NCBI GenBank assembly: GCA_965240325.2
Contig: OZ251224.1
Location: 3,658,001-3,722,000 of the forward strand
DNA length: 64,000 nucleotides
Direction: 5' to 3'
Source: Rebecca billardiae RCC1528
Lineage: Eukaryota > Haptophyta
Part shown: one piece after another, positions 21,675 to 31,133 of the stretch
Numbering within the stretch: position 1 is the stretch's first letter
How the letters are laid out: each line of letters begins with the position of its first letter
Made by a program: the position numbers and the translations under genes
The notes under the pieces: model-generated
What the model was told of the DNA's origin: nothing
Seen by the model: the letters and a program-made list of their open reading frames with translations, nothing else
Databases searched by the model: none

Positions 21675-22229
21675 AGTACAGGCAATCGCGGGCAATAAGA
21701 ATAAGTCAGAGATCTCACGGCTAGTCTCATCACTTCATCAGTTTCTTAGCCGTTCGGTAGCCCGAGCGCCTACGGAGTCTCAGTTCTTCAGCTGGCGGTC
21801 CACCCGCCGCGCAGGCGCGGGGGGCGCAGGGGGGCAGAGCCCCCCGCCGTGAGTCTTTACGACTTTAGGCCCGGCCGGCGAGGCCGACGAAAGCTTTTGG
21901 GCTATTTTGGAGCAAATATGGCATGATGTTGCATGGATGCCGCGGTGCACTGGCCAGGAGTCCGTCACTGGAGAAGTCTGGACTTGGCCTGTACTCGTAG
22001 TCGGGCCGCGCGCCGCGTCCCACGGGCAGCGGTCCGTCCGGGCGGACCACGTCCGAGCCGCGACGACGTAGTCTCGGTTAGTCTTAGTGTGACTATGCGT
22101 CACTTAGCGAACCAGCCAATCGCTACAGTCTCAGCAGTTTCTAGGCCACTACTGATTCGGATCCGCAGATAGCAATAAGCTCCAGTTTCTTAACGTGACA
22201 GCTCCTTATTGCCCGCGATTGCCTGTACT
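21675..22229. mobile_element. MITE-like element with 25-base perfect terminal inverted repeats
   Basis: The left end (21675-21699) and right end (22205-22229) are perfect 25-base inverted repeats containing the core CAGGCAATCGCGGGCAATAAG-type sequence. If the inverted repeat proper begins at CAGG, both sides are flanked by TA, the target duplication expected for Tc1/mariner-like insertions. No transposase frame is present in the 555 bases, so this would be a non-autonomous miniature element. A GGGGGG-CAGAG-CCCCCC hairpin lies inside near 21829-21845. Confidence 0.7.
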
Positions 22230-22742
22230 AGTAAGTAGTAGACTAGTCGTAGCAAGCCGCTGAGTCGTCTCGGGCCGACCGGAGTAGTCGTCTCCGCCGA
22301 GATCTTAATCTTTTAAAAACAGTTTAATAGTTATTATTATTGGCAGTAGTGATTTTAAGGTATTATTATTATTGGCAGTAGTTATTTTAATTAACTTCAT
22401 GACCAAGCGCTGCTGAGTACTGGCGATGGCCTCTGCTTTGAGTCAGATTCTGCGGCCGCTGCCAACGGCAACGTGACCGTCGGCGTCGGTGACGACGCCT
22501 GGCGCAGCGCCGGCGGCACTCGACGATTCGCCGGTGCCCGGGACCTGCCAGGCTGATGGAATTTCTCACCATGATCTCACCATGATCCGAGCACTTGCAT
22601 CGAACCAGAACTGCGCACGTGCGGCACTTGCGTCGTCCAAGTCATGGAGCGCGTGCAAAACAGGATCACTGTGCGACCAGTCACATCACCTCCGGAGCCT
22701 GCGAAGAGCACTCAACCGTGCGATTAACGCCCCATGTCACGA
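22230..22742. other. Intergenic, right of MITE-like element
   Basis: This stretch contains two near-copies of 'ttattattattggcagtag' (about 22333-22350 and 22363-22383) in an A+T-rich patch, then GC-rich sequence leading to the end of SEC61G. No gene is seen. Confidence 0.5.
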
Positions 22743-23278
22743 TCAGTTCAAGCCAACGATGATGTTGTTGATCGGAATGAAGATCAACTTGACGAAGAAG
22801 CCAATGAATCCCATGATAGCAAAGCCAACCGACGTGGCGAATGCGATCTTGCCGAGCTCTGCGATAGGGCACACCGAGCAGTCCGCGGAGGCAGAGGGGG
22901 GAGGGGCGTCAGTTCGAAGGCAGGTTCATCATGCGCCATACGTGTGCAGGCGGCGCGGGAGGAGGAGGGAGGGATCCACGCAACGGCGTGGAGAGTCGAC
23001 ACTGCACGAACGCGCGCACGCACCGTTACGATCAGGCTTGGTGCATCGCTTGATCAGACGGATGCTGTCCCGGGTGAACTCCTTCGCTGGCTGCACATCC
23101 GCGTCATTTGCGAGCCGCCCGTGAGCGCGGAGTGCACGCGCAAAGGTGGGGTGTCAGCGGGGCGCACGCTAACACGCATTTCGCTCGGCTCGCATGCAGC
23201 TGAACTCGAGTGAGTCCCGTTGCCAATCAAGGGCGCCCCCCCCCCTCTCACCTTCACGATGAAGTCGACGGACTCCAT
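22743..23278 (-). CDS. SEC61G: Sec61 gamma subunit of the ER protein translocon
   Basis: Three tiny exons on the minus strand, 23252-23278 (27 bases), 23024-23090 (67) and 22743-22858 (116), splice in phase to a 69-residue protein. It starts '[19 protein letters not shown]' and ends '[12 protein letters not shown]'. The '[11 protein letters not shown]' segment, the single C-terminal membrane helix ('[21 protein letters not shown]') and the length are all as expected for Sec61-gamma/SecE. This tail-anchored subunit clamps the Sec61 channel in the ER membrane. Donors are GTGAG and GTGCG and acceptors GTGCAG and CGCAG. The exons are too short to stand out as reading frames, and identification rests on the assembled product. 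Flanking bases 22859-23251 are otherwise intronic. Confidence 0.95.
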
Positions 23279-23740
23279 TTCGAGTGCCACGTAATCCCCA
23301 GTCCGGCTCTCCCAGCCGTGGTGCCATCGGGTGCCAAGACAATGGGTCCGGGAAAAAAGCCGGTGATGGTGGGTCCATGGTCTGATCAGCCTCAGGGGAG
23401 AGAGGAGGATTGGTTTGATTGAGTGACGAGCACGCACGTAAAGTGACTTGTGCTACAGGCACGAACGGGCCGTGGTCCGACGGACGCTGGCCCCGATGTC
23501 GCGCCGAAGTCTACCGCTGTCCATTCATTTGGTGATGGAACGCTGGGTCCTCTCGCAGATTCGCAGACCGGCTGACAGACCGGCGCGCGAGCTGATGACA
23601 GTCTGGAGAGACGAGAGAGGCTCGGAGAGTCGGCAGTGGAGTACTCCGAAGAGCACATCGCGACTGGCAGCTGCCCTCCGCCCATGTGAACCGGCAAGCG
23701 GCTGCCAACCGGCTGCGGGGCATATTGTGCTCGTGGCACA
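23279..23740. other. Intergenic between SEC61G promoter side and the lumen protein
   Basis: This is upstream sequence of SEC61G and 3' flank of the next minus-strand gene. No coding signal is visible. Confidence 0.45.
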
Positions 23741-24316
23741 TCACTTTCCCCTGATCTGGCCGAGGGAGTCGAGGAGGCCGTTGACGTAGGCGTCTTTGTC
23801 GGCAACGCTGGTGTCGGTACTCTGCTTTGTGGCGCCAAAGAGCGTGGCGGCGAAGGTCTCCACGCCAGAGGGCGTCGTCCTGCCGAAGAGGCCCACTTCG
23901 GCGGAGCCTGTGGACGTGTCTGCATCTTTGGATGACTCGGGCAGTGGCGATGACGCGCTGCTCGCCGAGCTGCCAGCGCCGCCCATGCTGTCGCATGCGG
24001 ACTTGCAGTTCTCCTGACAGTATCCGTCGTTCCCCGGCACAAGCGCCTTGCACTCGCGCAGACATTGGGTAAGGCAATCCTCCTCTGCCTGTGCACGCAC
24101 GGGCACTGCGCTCGCGATCGCAAAGGCTGCCGCCGAGGCGCCGAGGGACAGGAGCCCCCGCCGGCCGACAGACGTCGTGGGGCACACCGACATTTGGCCG
24201 AGGCCATGGACTTCACGCCGGCCACCGCTAGGGGCGGAAGTGCACCGGGGCGCACGTGCGCTCGGCGCCGCCGCGCGCACCGCGAGCGCTGCAGTCATCA
24301 GCGCGAAAGGCGTCAT
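23741..24316 (-). CDS. Cys-rich thylakoid-lumen protein, plastid-targeted
   Basis: A single exon encodes 191 residues from ATG 24316. The N-terminus is layered. It begins with a hydrophobic ER-type signal (MTPFALMTAALAVRA), as needed for plastids bounded by extra membranes. A Ser/Arg/Pro-rich transit region follows. Then comes a twin-arginine lumen signal ('VGRRGLLSLGASAAAFAIA') ending at A-Q-A. The mature part opens with eight cysteines within about 35 residues ('EEDCLTQCLRECKAL', 'GYCQENCKSACDS'), in C-x3-C-style pairs that suggest disulfides in the oxidising lumen. The remainder is Ser/Thr-rich, ending in a short helix. Cys-rich lumen proteins of this kind are known in algae and plants, but their function is not something I can state. 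Confidence 0.75.
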   Translation of the reverse strand: MTPFALMTAALAVRAAAPSARAPRCTSAPSGGRREVHGLGQMSVCPTTSVGRRGLLSLGASAAAFAIASAVPVRAQAEEDCLTQCLRECKALVPGNDGYCQENCKSACDSMGGAGSSASSASSPLPESSKDADTSTGSAEVGLFGRTTPSGVETFAATLFGATKQSTDTSVADKDAYVNGLLDSLGQIRGK

Positions 24317-24702
24317 CGCGATCGCGATTTCGCAAAGCCGCACTGCCGCACGCTGAACGCGCTACGCGCGCGAGCCGGGAGTTGGGATCTCTTGGGGGCG
24401 CCGTGCGTGCGCCGGGCGGCTGCCCAGGGCAGGGACCAACCCGCCGACGGGCCTCTATGTGACCGGCTTACCCGCACGGCTCGTCGTGCGAGGGAGATAG
24501 ATACGACAATTGGCAGATTGCCCTGCGCGAGGGCCGTGCGCTCGCGTGCATCACTTTCACGCGTGCGGGAGGTTGCCACCGCGGGGACCGAGTGTGGTTG
24601 GCGGACACCCCCAAGGGCGGCGAGGCTCGAGGTGCCCCCGGTCGACACTCGCTCAGAGCACAGCGCGCGCGGCCGTACGGGTCCGCCGCGCCTCGAGCAG
24701 CC
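24317..24702. other. Divergent intergenic region
   Basis: These 386 bases lie between the lumen-protein start (minus) and the coiled-coil protein start (plus). They are GC-rich and no motif was recognised. Confidence 0.45.
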
Positions 24703-26641
24703 ATGTCCCTCTCTGCGATGAACGGCGTGTACCGCGTGGCGAACCGCTCGTACTCTGAGACGCGCAGGAACCGACGGAGCGAGGGCGACAACACGGGTGA
24801 AAGCCCAACGCTGCGCGGCGGGCGGCCCCCGAAGCGCAGCGCCGCGCATTCGGGCACGCCGCGCGGTGGGGGCGAGAATCGTTCGGCAGCTCCGCACTCG
24901 GCTCCACCCGCTCGTGAGGCCGCGGGCGTCAGCGCCCTCGACCACGCGAGCGACACGCCGACACAGGTGGAGGACGCGCCGCGGACGCGTGCGCGCGCGC
25001 GCACGCCGCCGGACCAGGGGAGCGTGTGGGACGTCCCGCAAGTGGACGCCGTGTCAATTAGCCAGATCATCAACGCCGAGGAGCTCCGCCGACAGCTGGA
25101 CAAGTCGGAGAAGCAGCTCGCCGAGGCGCGGGCGCGGGCCGAGGCGGCAGAGCGCTCTGCAGGCTCACAGCACGGGCAGCTCGATCGGAAGCTCGAGGCT
25201 GCGCAGCGGCGCGTGGCTGAGCTCGAGCGCGAGCTGCAGCACAAGGATGTGCTGTTGAAGGCAGCAGGTGCGTACCCCTCCTGCCAACGCGCGCGCGCGC
25301 TCGCGCCGCGCCCACCGCCGCGCGCGCGCGCGCTGAGTCCGCTGCCCGCCACGCGCGCTGCCCGTGCCCTGCCGCAGCCGAGCGCGAGCGGAAGCTGGAG
25401 GAAGAGCTCAAGCGCATGCATGAGCGCACGGATGGGCTGGTGGTGCCCATCGTGCACCAGTCCTCCTCGGCGGTCAAGCTCGACCAGCTTGAGGTGCGCG
25501 TCACGCGGCGGCCGTTTCGCTCCCTGCGCGCGTGCGCGCAGCCGCATTCGCGCGCCGTCCGTGGCACTGGCGGCCGCGTCGTGATTCGCACGCAGCCGGT
25601 CACGCGCCCTCGAGGGGCGCGCGCGTCCGAGCGTGCGCACGCGCGCGCGCGGGTCGTTCAAGGCCTTCACACGTCTCGCCCCGCGCTCCGCGCCGCCCCT
25701 TGCCGCGCCGCCCTCCGCAGGCGACCGCGTCCGCGATGGCACACCAGGCCCTGGCGGCGGGCGGGAGTCATCTCGCCTCTCCGGCCTTCAACGGCGAGCG
25801 GCCGCTGCGCGACGGCAGTGTCGCCGCTGTGCAGCGCGCGGATGCCTCCGCGGCGAGCGAGGCGGCGGCGCGCGTAGAGGCCGACGCCGAGGCGGAGAAG
25901 GCCGCCGCCGCCGCCGCCGCCGCCGCCACCGCCTCGGAGCACGAGGCCGCGGCCGCTGCCGAGCGCGAGAAGGCGGCAGCAGCGGCGGCCGCTGCCGCCG
26001 CCGCAGCCGCAGCTGAAGAGGCGGAGCGGCAGCGCGCCGCGGCCGAGGCTGAGGCGGCCGCGAAGGCCGCGGCCGAGGCGGAGGCGGCCGCGAAGGCCGC
26101 GGCCGAGGCGGAGGCCAAAGCGACCGCCGCGGCGCAGGCGAAGGCGGCTGCCGAGGCGGAGGCGAAGGCTGCGGCGGACGCGGCGGCGCAAGCCAAGGCG
26201 GAGCAGGAGGAGGCTGCGGCCGCGGCCGCCGCCGAGGAGGCTGAGCGCGCCAAGGCGGCTGCCGAGGCGGAGGCGGAGGCCACGCGCGCCGAGGTGGCGC
26301 GCGCCGCGGCTGCCAAGCCCGCGGCCGAGCCGGAGGCGCCGAAGCCCGCCGCCGCGGCAGACGGGGAGCCGGCTGCCGCTGCAAAGAAAGCAGCGCCGCC
26401 GCCAGCAGCGCCCGCCGCGCCGAGTGGGCCGCCTGTCTTCAAGGAGAAGAATGCCAAGATCGTGATCTGCCAGTCGTGCATGCAGAAGGTGACGAACGCA
26501 GACTGGGCAAAGAAGGAGCACCGGTACGCCGCAGCCCAGGCCCGCGAGCGCGTCCAGGGGGCGCTCGTCTCACAGGCTCCCCCGCCCGCGCGCGCCCGCG
26601 CGCGCCCGCGCCGCGCCCGCCGCTGCAGGTGTCCGACATAG
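24703..26641 (+). CDS. Coiled-coil protein with Ala/Glu-rich helix and C-terminal Cys/His motif
   Basis: Four exons, 24703-25267, 25378-25493, 25721-26523 and 26629-26641, splice in phase to 498 residues. Residues 1-110 are polar and probably disordered. Residues 115-225 form a clear coiled coil ('EELRRQLDKSEKQLAEAR', 'RKLEEELKRMHER'). Residues 230-470 are an extreme Ala/Glu/Lys helix with repeats of the AEAEAAAKAA type. The C-terminus 'KIVICQSCMQKVTNADWAKK' ending E-H-R-C-P-T could form a small C-x2-C...H-x-C zinc site that needs the last, 13-base exon. Long single alpha-helices of this composition act as rigid spacers or cytoskeletal linkers. I do not recognise the family. Confidence 0.65.
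25888..26325 (+). repeat. GCC/GAGGCG tandem repeats coding for Ala/Glu helix
   Basis: Within exon 3 the DNA is built from imperfect tandem units such as GAGGCGGCCGCGAAGGCCGCGGCC, repeated near 26045-26110. Slippage in this tract probably generated the long Ala/Glu/Lys helix. Confidence 0.7.
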
Positions 26642-27717
26642 TCGGCTGCTTGTGCCTCGCGGCGCAGTACGGGCGTGAAGGCCGCGCGCTTGTGCCGGCT
26701 TGGCTCGCGCGGGTGGCATGCGTGCGCCCGCCACCCACGCGAGCCTCACTGCTGCTTCAGTGTCGGCCGGGGCCAACCACGCCTCCATCCCCCGACCGCG
26801 CGGCCGGATCGCTGCGCTGGGCGCCCCGCTGCGCCGCGGGGCCGAGTCGGGCAACTCCTACTCTGTGCCATCAGGGCTTGCCACGAGTCGCGGCTGTGGG
26901 CTCGACTCGGCTGGGGGCCACGGTGGTGCACGGCTCACGCTGCCCTTGGGAAGGGGGTCAGCGTCACTCACGGCACCAGTGACCAGAGGCAGAGGCAGCG
27001 GCACGGAGCCTGGCGGACGGCGCGCTGCTTACACAGCCGACCTCACTATCTGGCCGCGCAGCCCGCGCAGTGTCGCCGTCGGACGGGCCACGCGCGGGAC
27101 GGCGGTCGGCAGCGATCACTCTGAGGTGCACCGTGGCACCGGGTGTCAGTTACTCGCCCTCAGTCTGCCGGGATCGGCAGCGTACGTGCCGAGTACGTCT
27201 GGGCCGTCAATCTCGGAAACTTATTGCCGTCTACTCAAATACTACTCAGTAGGCACTAATCGGCACTAACTATTACTTTGACGTCCGTTAGTCCCCCTGT
27301 CCGCCCGCGGGGCTGTCCGGCCCATACTGTGTCACATACACTGATACAGTTTACTATTATGTTGTAACGTGCACGTACTTGGCCGCGACACGAAGTCGGC
27401 GTTGGTGGGCCTGCACCGCGATCGGATTGCTTGAGCACGGCCTTGAGCTGCTGGAGCGCGATCCACCTGCGCTGCGCGGCTCACTGCTAACAGCCACCCG
27501 TCCCAGCCCCCTACATCAAGGCCCCTGGTATTGAAAAATACCCGCAGCTATTCGTTGCCAGTCCATTTCATAGTCACTGAGCTCAAAAACCTCGCTGCGA
27601 AGTTTTTGAGCCCGCTGAGCCGAAGACGGGCTCAGAGGCTTTCTGGGACGGGTGGCATCTCTGATCTCAGCATTTCGTCGATCGTCACGGACTCGGCAGC
27701 GGCAAGCGCGAAACAGC
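26642..27717. other. Intergenic
   Basis: No gene is supported; open frames here are short and Arg/Ser-rich shadows. The stretch ends with the 5' leader of BLOC1S2, which contains a perfect 10-base-pair hairpin at 27581-27611. Confidence 0.5.
27581..27611 (+). promoter_or_regulatory. Perfect hairpin in the BLOC1S2 5' leader
   Basis: GCTCAAAAAC at 27581-27590 pairs exactly with GTTTTTGAGC at 27602-27611 across an 11-base loop. It lies 107 bases before the start codon. It could act in the DNA or in the 5' untranslated RNA. No known family is recognised. Confidence 0.4.
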
Positions 27718-28131
27718 ATGGCGGTCCCTCCGGAGAGTTTGGAATCGCCGCCGCACGAACGAAGACATGGTCAAGCTGGCGCGCCGGCAGCTGCCTCATC
27801 CGCCAACGACGCCACGCTGGATGCGTTGGGTGTGCAAATGGCCGCACGAGTCGCTGATTACGTGGCGAGCGAGGCCACGGCCCCTTTGGAGAGCTATCGT
27901 TGCCTCGACGAAATGAACACAGCGGCAGCTGACCGCGTTCGCGCGATGGGCGAGCGCGTGGCTGGCCTTACCGAGGCCGCCGAAGCGCTTCACTCGAAGC
28001 ACGCCAAGCTGCTTCCATTACTTGCGCAAGTGAGTGACATCGACTCGCAAGTCACCGAGCTCGAGCGCGTTGTCATCCAGCTGAATGAGTACACGAAGCG
28101 ACTCGAACATCGCTTCAGGGCCCTTGCATAG
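27718..28131 (+). CDS. BLOC1S2: BLOC-1 subunit 2-like protein
   Basis: A single exon encodes 137 residues from ATG 27718; the frame extends upstream only to a GTG. The first 45 residues are polar. From about residue 50 the protein is one helical bundle element with the family order 'YRCLDEMNTAAADRVRAMGE', then 'HSKHAKLLPLLAQVSDID', then 'VVIQLNEYTKRLEHRFRAL'. This parallels the animal protein's M-N/K-Y-x-E-M helix and its terminal 'LDAYSKKLEAKYK'. BLOC1S2 is shared by BLOC-1 and BORC, which act in endosome/lysosome biogenesis and in positioning of lysosome-related organelles. Length and the diagnostic end agree well with the family. Confidence 0.82.
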   Translation: MAVPPESLESPPHERRHGQAGAPAAASSANDATLDALGVQMAARVADYVASEATAPLESYRCLDEMNTAAADRVRAMGERVAGLTEAAEALHSKHAKLLPLLAQVSDIDSQVTELERVVIQLNEYTKRLEHRFRALA

Positions 28132-29100
28132 GCAGGCCTCGCTGCACCCCCAAGCTGTCGTCATTCGCCTCTCAGCGGAAGTCCATTGCCACTCCACGAC
28201 AACGGTATTTGTGCCAAGTGACCAGGGAAGAACCGTGACCAGTAGCTGCAGGCGGATCACTACGCGGCCGCGCACAGGCGGCGGCTGGCGCCGCGAGCGT
28301 CGTCGTCTCGCCGATGACGGATGAGTCACTTTCAGTGACTGGGGCCCGACGCCTCGTATGCTCCGATCGATGGGCGATGCCTCAGAATCAGAGTTAGACT
28401 CGATCAGTCTGCCGAGATGTGATGAGTATGTTATAATGGCATCATAGACAGCTCTTGGCCCGGCGGTGCCGAGAGTCCCGTGCCAGACTCCCGCCCGGAG
28501 TGCTCGGCACAGTGACAGTCGCCGTCGGCACTCTCGACTTCACCACGCTGTCTCGGGCCGGGCCGCGCCCGCCGATTCGGTACTGATTTAATACCCGTCC
28601 GCGGGGCGGCCGTGACAGTGCGGCGCAGGTCATATCCGGGCTCGTATACCGCCATTACCGGTGTATGCATTGAGCCAGTTGTCACCAAGTCCAACGACGA
28701 TTGCCCGTGATGACTAGGAACGGTAAAGTGCTCAGTGTGCTGGCCCGTGGCCGGACCGTTGACAAGGACTCCTGACTACCAGTTAGACGCTACCGGGCCG
28801 CGCTGCTCGCCAATCCGCCTGTCGGATTCGTAGCGCCGAGAGAGTGTGAGGCTCTGAGCCGCGTAAACGTTATGCTTATTTGTAGCGGCTGCTTGGAATC
28901 GGCGTGCAAGAGTGGCGGCCGAGATCGGCTGTTGCTGGCAAGGGGTGAGACTATCGGCGGACACGTATCCAGCATCCTGACCAGACGGCGAGCATCTGAC
29001 GTGCCTATTACGAATGTCGCAAGATGACGCATCTAGGGTGCCAACGTTTACGCACGCGACCACATACAGCGTGCCGAAGAGTGAAGAGTTGACTGCAACG

Positions 29101-29153
<53 letters not shown>

Positions 29154-29488
29154 CCCGGAGCTCATGACCCGATGAAGCTGCCAACTCAAGACATCGTCGT
29201 GGGCGCATGCATGCAGGCGACTTCTCGCGTGCGGAGAAAACAATCGGAAATCAAAGGGAAGGTTACGGCAGAACCGCAGAAGCACATCGGAGGAGCGGCG
29301 GTTCATCCTGATGATCAATGTATTTGATGGTCCTTTGGATCAATCAATACTGTAAGGCATGATTCGCACGAACGATTCGTTCGTACATAGTGAGTGAGCG
29401 CCGATTGGCTCCGCGGAAAAGTATCAGAGCCTGAAACAGAGTCGGAGCTACCTCGCTGCGGTCGGCGGTGAAAAGCGGCGGCCTGTGA
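28132..29488. other. Intergenic with long poly-C tract
   Basis: No supported gene is present. The notable feature is an uninterrupted run of 51 C at 29101-29151. Reading frames across it on the minus strand encode poly-Gly and are artefacts. Confidence 0.6.
29101..29151. repeat. Homopolymer: 51 consecutive C
   Basis: Bases 29101 to 29151 are all C (G on the minus strand). A run of this length is rare in any genome, could form i-motif/G-quadruplex structures, and may equally be an assembly or sequencing artefact at a gap edge. Confidence 0.9.
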
Positions 29489-30304
29489 ATGACTTTATTT
29501 GGGGCCGAGCAGGCGAAAACGCCCGCGGAACGAGGCCAACCTTCGTGGGTTGGCAGTCATCAACATCAGTATCGGGGCGTCCGCGTTTGCCTGGGCGACG
29601 CGGGCAGCCTCGCGCACGCAAGCCTCGCCATGGTGTTCGTGTGCTTCTCGCGCGCGCCACAAGAGCTGGGCCCGAACACGCTCGCGGAGGAGATCGAACG
29701 CCTCGACAAAGAGGCACAGGCGGCTTTCGACCGCTTTGAAAAGCGCGCAAAGACCATCCGCATTCGGGATGCTTTTGAGCGCGACGAAGCCTGTGCGCGC
29801 ATGCGGCCAGTTGGCAACCTACGCGAGCAGCTGCAGTGTGCGAGATTGGGCGTGATGGCAAACCGTCGTATCTCACCTGCGCTTGCCTCCGCGTCCCTCC
29901 GCCCCGACCCCTTGCCCCCCTCCTCCCCCCGTCACGCAGTGCAAGATCTTCCAGAGTATCACGCTTTCCTGCAGAAGCAGGCAGAGTGGCACTCGGTGCT
30001 GGAGTACGCGGCGGGTGCAGAGGTGCAAACAGACATTACGCGCCCGCATTCGAGGACGAGCTCCAGCTCGGAGGACTCAATCGACGCCGACGACATCGGC
30101 ATGTCCGAGGCGGACGCCGCAGACGCGGCCCCAGCAGCAGCTGCTGATGCAGCACGGCCTGCCGTGGTCGTCGGCGCGCCATCTGTGCTGCCAGCAGATG
30201 GCGGCGCAGCGCCGAGCTGGCGGGCTCGTCTTTGGTTGGGAACAGGGCGCACTTATTTGCCAGCTCATGGCACGAGGTTAAGCGCAGAGCCATCCCGAGC
30301 ATGA
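29489..30304 (+). CDS. Unknown protein with charged helical core
   Basis: The frame is open from ATG 29489 to 30304 (271 residues). The best coding signal is a helical core from about 29660 to 30040 ('EEIERLDKEAQAAFDRFEKR', 'YHAFLQKQAEWHSVLEYA'). A candidate intron, 29838-29939 (GTGCGA...CACGCAG, 102 bases), can be removed in phase; it would join 'REQLQ' to 'LQDLPEYHAFL' and delete a Pro-rich stretch that looks non-coding. I think the splice is real. The start is uncertain because the first 45 codons look poor, and the ATG at 29630 is an alternative. The tail is Asp/Ser-rich and then Ala-rich. No family is recognised. Confidence 0.5.
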   Translation: MTLFGAEQAKTPAERGQPSWVGSHQHQYRGVRVCLGDAGSLAHASLAMVFVCFSRAPQELGPNTLAEEIERLDKEAQAAFDRFEKRAKTIRIRDAFERDEACARMRPVGNLREQLQCARLGVMANRRISPALASASLRPDPLPPSSPRHAVQDLPEYHAFLQKQAEWHSVLEYAAGAEVQTDITRPHSRTSSSSEDSIDADDIGMSEADAADAAPAAAADAARPAVVVGAPSVLPADGGAAPSWRARLWLGTGRTYLPAHGTRLSAEPSRA

Positions 30305-31133
30305 ACCAGCACGGGCTGACTTTGGGCATCGGTCCTGCCGCCTGACTGTCGGGCAGTGGCAACGCCAACGGACACGGTCCCGGCCGGGCTGCGAGCTGCT
30401 GTCCTTTTGTGCACGACTATTGCTGTCATCATAACTTATCATTAGGCTAAACTCACTTGTAAACTACTAAGCTTAGAAGGCCGGTCACGTCTGCGACTGC
30501 TGCTGCGCACGATGATCAGCCCCTGCGGCGCCCTGACAGTGCCGCCCGCGGTAACCCGTATAACCCGGCGTCGCCGTCGGCGCGGCCGCGGCAGCGGCCG
30601 GCAGCCCCGGCGCGCCGCCCCGCCCCCGCCGGTGCGGGCCTGGCCCGCCTGGGCCCGTGGCCCTGGCCGCCTCGGCCTCGGGCCGCCGCCCTGCCCCTGG
30701 GGGCCCTGGGCCTGGGCCGGGCCGCGGCCCGGAGCCGTCAATTCACTGCGGCGATGCCAACAGACAGACGAACAGTCTGCTGAAGGACAAGTGTCAAGTG
30801 GCCAAGGGCAAGTGCTGAGCCTTCATTCTTCAATCAACTTTCAAGATTCAAGAATCAACTATCAATAAGGCGGCCGCCCAGATCGCCGCCGGGGCGCCAT
30901 CGAGTGATGATCGACTATATCCGGACGAGGCGGTCGGCGGAGCGCCGCGGGAGCGCGACGAGGCGGGTCGAGGGCGAGGCGGACTGGCGCCCGCGGGGCG
31001 CCGCGGGGCCCGCTGCTCATGCTGCGGCCGCGCAGCTCTGACCACAGACGTCACCAGTAGACGGTCGACGGGAGACCGAGCGTCTCGAGCGAGGCTGTGA
31101 GCAGTGCTGAGCGGGCGTGCATTACATTGCGAA
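30305..31133. other. Intergenic
   Basis: No coding signal is seen. A GC-extreme block at 30570-30740, built from CGGCC/GGGCC words, could fold strongly. The rest is the 3' flank of EXO1. Confidence 0.5.

Noticed and set aside
26700-27269. Plus-strand frame of 189 codons
   Set aside because: Ser/Gly/Arg-rich with no domain and gene-unlike codon third positions; probably chance.
28776-29318. Minus-strand frame with a poly-Gly tract
   Set aside because: The Gly run is only the translation of the 51-base poly-C homopolymer; no other coding signal is present.
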